A DNA stretch of 19,815 bases from Collinsella sp. (lineage in GTDB: Bacteria; Actinomycetota; Coriobacteriia; Coriobacteriales; Coriobacteriaceae), in NCBI GenBank assembly GCA_022745215.1, contig JAIIWC010000031.1:1-19815 (forward strand), read 5' to 3'. A model generated the notes under the pieces. That model was not told the origin of the DNA. It did not search any database and was given only the letters and a program-made list of their open reading frames with translations. Each line of letters begins with the position of its first letter. Position 1 is the first letter of the stretch. This document shows positions 7,527 to 15,284 of this stretch, piece after piece. Made by a program: the position numbers and the translations under genes.

Positions 7527-8345
7527 CTAGCCGATGGCGTTTTTGAGTTCGGCGCGGCGCTTTTTCATACCGGCCATAACGGCATTGCGCAGCTCGGGCA
7601 TGCGCGCGGTATCCATCTGGGGCACGCCCTCGAGCTTATAGGGAATGCCCAGTTGCTCGTACTTGACGACACCCATCGTGTGATACGGCAGCATTTCCAG
7701 GCCCACCACGTTGTGCCATGGAGCGATGAGGCGACCGAGCTTCTCGCACTCCTCCACCGTGTCGGTAATGCCCGGCACCACCACGTGGCGGATAACGACC
7801 TTGATCTTGCGACGTGCAAGCTCATCGCCAAACGCCAAGATGCGTGCGGGATCGCAACCGGTCAGCTTTTTATGCTCGACCGGGTCGGCATGCTTAATAT
7901 CGAGCAGTACCATGTCGGTCTCGTTGAGCACGGCATCGAACTTCTCGGGGTGGTTGGGGTCAAATGCATAGCCACAGCTATCTAGGCAGGTATGTACACG
8001 GCCATCGGAGTTGTTGTGCATTGCACGGAACAGGTCGGCCAAAAACTCGGGCTGCAGGAGCGGCTCGCCACCGGACACCGTAATGCCACCGCTGCGATAG
8101 AACTCGTGGTTACTCTGGAACTCATCCATCAGGTGCTCGACGGTCACCATGGTGCCGCCGTTGACCGACCAGGTATCGGGATTGTGGCAATACGCGCAGC
8201 GCATGGGACAGCCCTGAACAAACACCACAAAGCGGATGCCGGGTCCGTCGACCGTTCCCATCGTCTCGATCGAATGCACGCGGCCAAGGGCAAACGCAGA
8301 GTCCTCGGGACGAGCGTCCACACCCTCAAGCGTCATTTCTGCCAT
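7527..8345 (-). CDS. pflA: Pyruvate formate-lyase-activating enzyme (radical SAM)
   Basis: Uses a 4Fe-4S cluster and S-adenosylmethionine to abstract hydrogen from the PFL glycine, creating the glycyl radical; cytosolic and oxygen-sensitive. The 272-residue product has the radical-SAM CX3CX2C cluster motif in GCPMRCAYC (Cys46, Cys50, Cys53). It also has GITVSGGEP (87-95) for SAM binding, HSIETMGTVDGPGIR near the N-terminus and LLDIKHADP (147-155), all typical of PFL activases. The ATG at 8343-8345 is preferred over one 10 codons earlier, which overlaps an AAGGAGAGG site. Its substrate here should be the separate 83-residue glycyl-radical subunit. degV lies between it and the PFL genes. Confidence 0.94.
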   Translation of the reverse strand: MAEMTLEGVDARPEDSAFALGRVHSIETMGTVDGPGIRFVVFVQGCPMRCAYCHNPDTWSVNGGTMVTVEHLMDEFQSNHEFYRSGGITVSGGEPLLQPEFLADLFRAMHNNSDGRVHTCLDSCGYAFDPNHPEKFDAVLNETDMVLLDIKHADPVEHKKLTGCDPARILAFGDELARRKIKVVIRHVVVPGITDTVEECEKLGRLIAPWHNVVGLEMLPYHTMGVVKYEQLGIPYKLEGVPQMDTARMPELRNAVMAGMKKRRAELKNAIG

Positions 8346-8395
8346 TCGCGCTACCTTGCCTCTCCTTGGATGCAACCAATTAAAATGCCAGAGTC

Positions 8396-8425
8396 ATTCT
8401 AGCCCATGCGTTTGCGTTTAAACGC
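8396..8425 (-). promoter_or_regulatory. Candidate pflA promoter with 12-bp perfect palindrome
   Basis: On the minus strand TAGAAT (8396-8401) matches a -10 hexamer about 50 nt before pflA. The perfect palindrome GCGTTTAAACGC (8414-8425) covers the position where a -35 would lie, and no good -35 is visible. This fits regulator-dependent control but is unproven. Confidence 0.35.
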
Positions 8426-8519
8426 CTCGGACTAGAACGGCACGTTTTAATCTATCCCCCATCACCAAGGCTGGGGGCTACGTCGAGATGTCAGGCTGGA
8501 GAACGCTCGCCTGCGGCCT

Positions 8520-9374
8520 TTACGCCTTAAGCGTGAGCACCGCACCGAAGGCGGTCGGGCCGCAATGGCTCGAGATGACGCCGCCGACCTGAGTCCAGGT
8601 AACGTCCTTAAAGCCCAGGTCATGTACATAGACTTCCATGTCGTCGCGCAGCTCCTCGGAAAGGCCCACCGAATACGCCAGGCCAATGTGCGAATAGTCA
8701 ATCTCGCCCTTCGCAACCATGTGGTCAATAAAGGCACGGGCGCATTTGAGCATAGAGCCGCGGAGCTTCTTGGTCGCCACGAACTTGCCGCCCGTTACCT
8801 CAATGCAGGGCTTAATCTTGAGCAGATGGGCACCGAGAAATGCCACGTTGGACAAACGACCGCCGGCCTTAAGGAAGGCGAGATCGGTGGGGACAAAGCC
8901 CAACAGCACGCGGTCCATAACGGAATTGGTAAAGGCGAAAATCTCGTCGACGGTGGCATCCGGATGAGCTTCGATATACTTGGCGGTCTCAACGGCGACA
9001 AGCGACTGGCCCACCGACACAAAGCGCGTATCCATGGAGAAGACGTAATCGCGGCCCTTTGCCGCAATCTTCGACGACTGATGCGAGCAGGTCGTGGCCT
9101 CGGAATATGCAAGATGCAAAATGGTCGCATCGGGCTGCTCAGCATGGATACGGTCGTACACATGAGCAAAATCCGCCGGCGAGCAACCACTGGTCTTGGG
9201 CATCACACCAAACTCGTTGCAGCGCGAGTAAATCTCAAGCGGGTCGATCGATCCGTCTTCGTCGGTCTCGTCGCCAATCGTGACATGCATGGGCACGCGC
9301 ACGATGCCGTAGCGTTCGCAGAGCTCCGGCGTCACATCCGAACCAGACTCAACCACGATTACGTACTTGCCCAT
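8520..9374 (-). CDS. DegV family fatty acid-binding protein
   Basis: DegV/FakB proteins bind a fatty acid and, with FakA kinase, supply acyl phosphate; other members have unknown cargo. The 284-residue product begins MGKYVIVVESGSDVTPEL. It has KTSGCSPADF (60-69), where the family usually has KTSQPS, then the signature GGRLSNVAFLGAHLL (171-185) leading into KIKPCIEV and a C-terminal SHCGPTAFGAVL. The ATG at 9372-9374 begins exactly at the conserved first strand. The Shine-Dalgarno sequence is weak (GATAAGA), so the start is a little less sure. It lies between the PFL subunits and the activase on the same strand, a placement whose meaning I cannot state. No fakA is in the window. Confidence 0.88.
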   Translation of the reverse strand: MGKYVIVVESGSDVTPELCERYGIVRVPMHVTIGDETDEDGSIDPLEIYSRCNEFGVMPKTSGCSPADFAHVYDRIHAEQPDATILHLAYSEATTCSHQSSKIAAKGRDYVFSMDTRFVSVGQSLVAVETAKYIEAHPDATVDEIFAFTNSVMDRVLLGFVPTDLAFLKAGGRLSNVAFLGAHLLKIKPCIEVTGGKFVATKKLRGSMLKCARAFIDHMVAKGEIDYSHIGLAYSVGLSEELRDDMEVYVHDLGFKDVTWTQVGGVISSHCGPTAFGAVLTLKA

Positions 9375-9525
9375 TCTTATCACGACCCATCTCGACGTTG
9401 GCTTTTCAATATGTGACGCACGTCCGCCGTCCTGCTGCAGAACGGCCTCCAAGCGCCAAAGAGACGCCGCCCCTTGCACACAACAAAGGACAGCGTCTCC
9501 CTGGAAAACTCCGTGCTTATCTGAG

Positions 9526-9593
9526 ATTCTACACGGTTTATTAAGGAGTGTTACTTATTCCGCAAACGGTAGCTATACGCGATAAACGGTAGC
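9526..9593 (-). promoter_or_regulatory. Candidate degV promoter with upstream direct repeats
   Basis: On the minus strand a TAGAAT -10 (9526-9531) sits 17 bp from GTAACA (9549-9554), a 4/6 match to a -35. Just upstream are two identical 10-mers, AAACGGTAGC at 9564-9573 and 9584-9593, spaced exactly 20 bp (two helical turns). This is where an activator would bind. The leader to degV would be about 145 nt. Confidence 0.4.
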
Positions 9594-9660
9594 AAGCAAG
9601 TATCCAGAACGCTCAACCCATTAGGAGAGTTCCGCCTAAAGGGTGACTACACAGGACCCC

Positions 9661-9791
9661 CGCCGGGGCTGTTTGGGCTACCTCCCAAAACATTCCGCAG
9701 GACGCAAGAAGCCCTCGCCGCACGAAGTGCGCAGCGAGGGCTTCTTGCATGTCCGAGGACGTTTTGGGAGGTAGCCCAAACAGCCCCGGCG
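9661..9791. repeat. Long structured palindrome, copy C
   Basis: Outer arms 9661-9691 and 9761-9791 pair perfectly over 31 bp. The internal loop is ATTCCGCA (9692-9699) opposite GAGGAC (9755-9760). Then GGAC/GTCC, a perfect 15-bp stem (9704-9718 with 9734-9748) and the tip CGCAC-GAA-GTGCG (9719-9731). It lies 22 bp beyond the glycyl-radical subunit stop. Relative to the gene just upstream it has the same orientation as copies A and B. Confidence 0.87.
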
Positions 9792-9813
9792 ATCCTGCGG
9801 GAGTTAAATCCCT

Positions 9814-10065
9814 TTAGAACTTGTTGTGGAAGGTACGCGAAATGACCTCGTCCTGCTGCTCCTTGGTGAGCGTGTGGAAGTTCACGGCGTAGCCGGAAAC
9901 GCGAATGGTCAGCTGCGGGTACTTCTCGGGGTGAGCCTGAGCGTCGAGCAGCGTCTCACGGTTGAAGACGTTGATGTTCAGGTGGTGGCCACCCTTCTCG
10001 GCGTAAGCGTCGAGCATGTGGACCAGGTTATCGGCCTGAGTCTCGGAAACTTCAGAAACCTTCAT
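9814..10065 (-). CDS. Separate glycyl-radical subunit of pyruvate formate-lyase
   Basis: An 83-residue protein consisting almost only of the C-terminal glycyl-radical domain of PFL. It has GGHHLNINVFNRETLLDAQ (25-43), HPEKYPQLTIRVSGYAVNF (45-63) and a terminal SRTFHNKF. Gly58 in RVSGYA matches radical Gly734 of E. coli PFL. It resembles GrcA/YfiD but lacks the ~45-residue N-terminal extension and aligns better to the PFL tail itself. The ATG at 10063-10065 has AAGGAG 7 nt upstream; an in-frame ATG 15 codons earlier would read through a hairpin. It lies 85 nt after the PFL core, which lacks this domain. I infer that it is an essential subunit rather than a repair part. Confidence 0.93.
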   Translation of the reverse strand: MKVSEVSETQADNLVHMLDAYAEKGGHHLNINVFNRETLLDAQAHPEKYPQLTIRVSGYAVNFHTLTKEQQDEVISRTFHNKF

Positions 10066-10088
10066 AATGTGTCTCCTTCGATTGATAG

Positions 10089-10149
10089 GCGCCGGCCGAA
10101 ACCGGCGCACTAATCAGTAATCGTTATTGTTAGTATAGCACTAACAATA
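10089..10149 (-). promoter_or_regulatory. Two hairpins between PFL core and radical subunit
   Basis: The 85-nt spacer holds a perfect 10-bp AT-rich inverted repeat (10125-10134 with 10140-10149, 5-nt loop) starting 1 nt after the core stop. It also holds a 7-bp GC stem GCGCCGG/CCGGCGC (10089-10095 with 10102-10108). Neither is followed by a T run on the minus strand. They may guide processing, stability or relative expression of the two subunits. Confidence 0.6.
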
Positions 10150-10150
10150 G

Positions 10151-12202
<2,052 letters not shown>

Positions 12203-12597
12203 TGTGTAACCACGCTCCTAGTTACGTGTAATGCGGCGCTCTCTCACACCGCTGCTTATTGAATTCTTGAATTATCGGCTTGCACTACCGGCTTCTTCCG
12301 TTCTTCACCACACGTTGGTACAGGGAAAAACGTTTGTCCACCTTGGAACTGCAACCCAAAACCCAAGATTTCACCCGTTTGAGAAGGATAACATAGCCAC
12401 CCTCTCCATCTGGGCTGTTATATGTTTCTTTTTTTATACCATTAGTGCGTTTTTAACAAATCCGCAGGAAATGCGAGCGCGAACAACTACCGTTCACCGA
12501 TTTGTTTGGTATTTTTCCTTGCCTTTGTACGACGTTCACTCTAGCTGTTATGCCAGTTTTAGCAGGGTAAAGTGCCCCAGAGACCCCGCAGAAACTG
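12203..12597 (-). promoter_or_regulatory. Long upstream region of the PFL operon
   Basis: About 400 bp without a credible gene, clearly more AT-rich than its surroundings, between the PFL core and the permease terminator. On the minus strand a possible promoter reads TTGTTA, 15 bp, TATAAA (about 12433-12459). A CTACCGTT motif on the plus strand near 12487 resembles the repeats upstream of degV. The leader would be over 200 nt. No clear FNR or Rex palindrome was found. The role is inferred from position. Confidence 0.4.
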
Positions 12598-12633
12598 CAG
12601 GGCGGCCACGGGATTTCCCCCGGGACCGCCCTG
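12598..12633 (-). terminator. Terminator-like hairpin after the permease gene
   Basis: Outer stem CAGGGCGG (12598-12605) with CCGCCCTG (12626-12633), and an inner GGGA/TCCC-type stem. On the minus strand it is followed by CAGTTTCTG, a poor T tract. It lies 39 bp beyond the permease stop codon. Confidence 0.5.
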
Positions 12634-12672
12634 TGGCATGGTTAGTTATTTAGCTTTGATTGCCGCTTGGCA

Positions 12673-13686
12673 TTAGGCGGCTGCGGCGGCCTTGTCGGTC
12701 GTTGCCTTGCTGTGGCCCTGACCCTCAAAATGCTTGTAGCACCAGCTGGTGACCAGCGGGGTCAAAATGGCCGTCACGATAGCACATGCTGCGACCTGCG
12801 CCGTAGCCGTCGCGAGCACCGCGCCGCCGTACATGGCCTCGTTGACGCTTGCCATGGCAGCAGGCGTGGCCACATTGGCTCCGGCGCAGCTCGAAATGGC
12901 CGCACCTGCGACACCCGTACCGCCCGTGAGCTTATCGACCGCGATGACGGGAATTGCAAAGACCACCGAGCAGATCACGCCGAGCAGGATGCCGGGAAGA
13001 CCACCGTTGATAAGCTGGCCAAAGGTCATGGTCGAGCCCATGGCAAAGAAGACGAGCACGATGATGGCGGAAAGTGCCGGTGCCATCATCTTCTTAAAGC
13101 TGGGGAAGAGGTTACCCAGGATAATGCCGACGACGATCGGCAGGATGGCGCCCACGAGCGACCAGCCGATCGGAGCCTGACCGGCAGCGCCGAGCACGAT
13201 CATCGTGACCGGAGGGCCGACAACCAGCGTGGTGATTGCGACGGCACCACGTTCGGCCTCATTGCCCATGGTGCCCATCAGTCCAGCGTACATAGCGTTG
13301 TTCGCACCCGTGCAAGCGGCCAGCATCACCATGGCCGAGATACCAAACAGGTTGTCGTTGAACACATAAAGGATGAGCAGCGACACGGCAACGACCACGA
13401 TCTGCTTGACGGCGATGATGATGGCGCCGCGGGCAGCGGCGGCAGGAGCGCTCTTAAACGAAATCGTCGTACCGACGATGAGCAAAAAAGCGCCAACAAG
13501 CGGGCCTGCGCCCTGCTGGGTCATGCCGAGCGTAAAACTGCCGAGCGTTTTGAACAGGTCGGGGAACAGCGTGTTGAGCAGGCAGCCCAGCAAAAGCGGC
13601 ACCAAAATATTGGCACCCGGGATGGAGGACATCTTAAAGAACGGCTCCTTTGCCGCCGGCGCCTCCACCGCAGTCGATTCACTCAT
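12673..13686 (-). CDS. 2-keto-3-deoxygluconate permease family transporter
   Basis: KdgT-type secondary transporters import 2-keto-3-deoxygluconate from pectin or uronate breakdown with protons. The 337-residue integral membrane protein has about ten hydrophobic segments. The early signature IPGANILVPLLLGCLLNTLFP is close to the KdgT N-terminal motif, and conserved internal segments GANNAMYAGLMGTMG and SSCAGANVATPAAMA follow. The C-terminus is Ala/Lys-rich and hydrophilic. The ATG at 13684-13686 has AAAGGAG 7 nt upstream, so the in-frame ATG seven codons earlier is rejected. It follows a short-chain dehydrogenase gene, with a terminator between. No KDG kinase or aldolase is nearby, so the exact substrate is uncertain. 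Confidence 0.85.
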   Translation of the reverse strand: MSESTAVEAPAAKEPFFKMSSIPGANILVPLLLGCLLNTLFPDLFKTLGSFTLGMTQQGAGPLVGAFLLIVGTTISFKSAPAAAARGAIIIAVKQIVVVAVSLLILYVFNDNLFGISAMVMLAACTGANNAMYAGLMGTMGNEAERGAVAITTLVVGPPVTMIVLGAAGQAPIGWSLVGAILPIVVGIILGNLFPSFKKMMAPALSAIIVLVFFAMGSTMTFGQLINGGLPGILLGVICSVVFAIPVIAVDKLTGGTGVAGAAISSCAGANVATPAAMASVNEAMYGGAVLATATAQVAACAIVTAILTPLVTSWCYKHFEGQGHSKATTDKAAAAA

Positions 13687-13733
13687 ATATATCTCCTTTG
13701 GATGCATGCGAATCGTAGCCGCACGCGCCTTTG

Positions 13734-13775
13734 TCAGAAAGAAGGCGACGGTCCCGAGTCGCAGGAGCCGTCGCC
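13734..13775 (-). terminator. Intrinsic terminator after the short-chain dehydrogenase
   Basis: Perfect 8-bp stem GGCGACGG (13744-13751) with CCGTCGCC (13768-13775). On the minus strand it is followed by TTCTTTCTG. It lies 19 bp past the dehydrogenase stop and may reduce transcription into the permease gene. Confidence 0.7.
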
Positions 13776-13794
13776 GAATTATCGTCGCGGGGTA

Positions 13795-14544
13795 TTACCC
13801 GTCCAGAACGATGCCACCGTCGCAGTCACCGATCTCGCCGTTCACGAAGCTGGCAAGGTCGGAGGCAAAGAAGAGCACCATCTGCGCGGGCTCGCTTGCC
13901 TGGGCGGCGCGGCCCAAGGGGATACCGTTGATGATGCGCTGAGAGTTCTCGTCAGAGAGGATCGAGGTCATATCGGTAAGGGTGAGCGACGGGCACACGG
14001 CGTTGCAGCGGACGCCAAACTTGCCGCCTTCCTTGGCGACTGCCTTGGTTAGACCGTTAACACCGGCCTTGGAGCTCGCGTAAGCCGCGGTGCCGAGCAG
14101 GCCGCCGCCGATCTTGCCAGCAACAGAGCTCACGTTGACGATAGAGCCGGCATGTGCCGCCTTAAAGTGCGGGTACACGGCGTTCATCATGGTAAAGGTA
14201 CCGTTGAGGTTGATGTCGATGGTACGACGCCACTCGGTGTCATCGATCTCGTCGAACTTCTTGGTGCTGATGACGCCGGCGCAGTTGATCAGGATGTTGG
14301 TTTGCGGCAGGTCCGTAAAAATCTGCTCGACGGTCTCACGCGCCTTGGGCGCATCGGCAACATCGAGCTGATAGAACTTGTTGCCCTCGCCAAGCTCGGC
14401 CACAGCGGCCTCGCCCTTAGCAGCGTTCCTTGCGATGAGCGCGACGTGTCCGCCGCCCGCGACGATGCCCTTGGCGATCTCGAGGCCAATGCCCTGAGTG
14501 CCGCCTGTGACAATCGCGGTCTTGCCCGTGAAGTCAAATGCCAT
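13795..14544 (-). CDS. Short-chain dehydrogenase/reductase
   Basis: Cytosolic NAD(P)-dependent oxidoreductase of the classical SDR family, 249 residues. It has the cofactor motif TGGTQGIG (13-20), NCAG (87-90), catalytic Asn112 region, Ser140 in NVSS, and YxxxK as Tyr155/Lys159 in YASSK. The C-terminal GEIGDCDGGIVLDG is typical. ALIARN after the second strand (residues 35-40) suggests NADP use, but this is weak. The adjacent KdgT-type permease suggests a sugar-acid substrate such as a keto-gluconate; the sequence is not clearly KduD. The ATG at 14542-14544 starts exactly at the Rossmann strand; a longer reading frame upstream runs through the promoter region. Confidence 0.88.
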   Translation of the reverse strand: MAFDFTGKTAIVTGGTQGIGLEIAKGIVAGGGHVALIARNAAKGEAAVAELGEGNKFYQLDVADAPKARETVEQIFTDLPQTNILINCAGVISTKKFDEIDDTEWRRTIDINLNGTFTMMNAVYPHFKAAHAGSIVNVSSVAGKIGGGLLGTAAYASSKAGVNGLTKAVAKEGGKFGVRCNAVCPSLTLTDMTSILSDENSQRIINGIPLGRAAQASEPAQMVLFFASDLASFVNGEIGDCDGGIVLDG

Positions 14545-14605
14545 GACTCCATCCCCCTTTATATAAGGTGTCTCCTTGCGGGAAGTTGGAGCATCGCACG
14601 TGGCG

Positions 14606-14611
14606 ATTATA
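14606..14611 (-). promoter_or_regulatory. Candidate -10 element for the short-chain dehydrogenase
   Basis: On the minus strand this reads TATAAT, a perfect -10 hexamer, 62 nt before the start codon. The nearest -35-like TTGTCA (14634-14639) is 22 bp away, which is too far, so an activator or other sigma contacts may be needed. Confidence 0.3.
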
Positions 14612-14736
14612 TGAGTCCCAGTCGTCATGGTGGTGACAACCCCTCGCCTAACCGCGTGCATGATAATTCTTTGAAACGCTACAATTATTGAATGATTTTA
14701 AGTCTTTATACGCTCTTTATATTGACTGGCAGCCAC

Positions 14737-14767
14737 GTAGATTTTTGGGACATGCCTCAAAATCTGC
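14737..14767. repeat. Short dispersed palindromic repeat, copy 2
   Basis: Imperfect palindrome with AGATTTT and AAAATCT arms, in the divergent intergenic region before the MarR gene. Its first 26 bases match the reverse complement of the repeat after lysC at 25 positions. Confidence 0.7.
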
Positions 14768-14794
14768 CGGTTAGGATGCGCGCACATGGGTATC

Positions 14795-14843
14795 ATCTTT
14801 CACCGAAAATAGTTTCTAGTGTTAGGGGTTTTCGGTGGAAGAT
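14795..14843. promoter_or_regulatory. 15-bp inverted repeat over the MarR gene start
   Basis: ATCTTTCACCGAAAA (14795-14809) is the inverted copy of TTTTCGGTGGAAGAT (14829-14843) with one mismatch, separated by 19 nt. The Shine-Dalgarno AGGGG lies in the loop edge and the GTG start is inside the right arm. It may be a MarR autoregulatory operator or an mRNA hairpin that hides the start codon. Confidence 0.6.
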
Positions 14844-15284
14844 ACCGATTTCCATGAGCTTGGGCGTCAGCTCTTAACTGAGTTTGGCAGCATGCATCAG
14901 CGCATTTCGCGCTTTGCGGACAAAGCTCTCGGCGGCGAGATGGCTGTCATGCGCGCCCTCATACTCGCTGGCGGCTCGCTCACGCCGAGCGAACTCGCTG
15001 ATCGCGCCTGGGTCTCGAACGCCCGCATCGCCAATATCCTACGCGCTCTCGAAGCCAAGGGCTGGGTTGAGCGTGAGCACTCAAAGACCGACCGTCGTCG
15101 CGTACACGTCACGGTGACCGACAAGGGATTCCATGATCTCGAAATCAAGCGTCGGGAATTCGAGAACCGCACCGCGGCTTTCCTCGAGCAGCTCGGCGAA
15201 ACAGATACCCAAGAGATGGTGCGTCTTCTAAGACATGCCAACGAAATTATCGACCGCAATCAAGAAAGGAGAGATGCCGAGTGA
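14835..15284 (+). CDS. MarR family transcriptional regulator
   Basis: Winged helix-turn-helix regulator of 149 residues, expected to bind DNA as a dimer. The recognition region is SELADRAWVSNARIANILR (52-70) followed by ALEAKGWVER, and the wing is HSKTDRRRVHVTVTDKG (82-98), with the DxRR signature. Flanking helices form the dimer interface. Translation starts at GTG 14835-14837 with AGGGG 6 nt upstream; the first in-frame ATG (codon 20) would cut into helix 1. Its TGA overlaps the GTG of the next gene, so it is translationally coupled to the ABC exporter and probably controls it in response to a ligand. The inverted repeat at its start suggests autoregulation. Confidence 0.9.
   Translation: MEDTDFHELGRQLLTEFGSMHQRISRFADKALGGEMAVMRALILAGGSLTPSELADRAWVSNARIANILRALEAKGWVEREHSKTDRRRVHVTVTDKGFHDLEIKRREFENRTAAFLEQLGETDTQEMVRLLRHANEIIDRNQERRDAE

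Noticed and set aside
12430..12470. Rex operator upstream of PFL (TTGTTAA half-site)
   Set aside because: Only one half is present; the inverted partner TTAACAA at proper spacing is missing.
12231..12653. 140-codon plus-strand ORF upstream of PFL
   Set aside because: AT-rich promoter region, no ribosome binding site, no recognisable domain, and it runs through a terminator hairpin.
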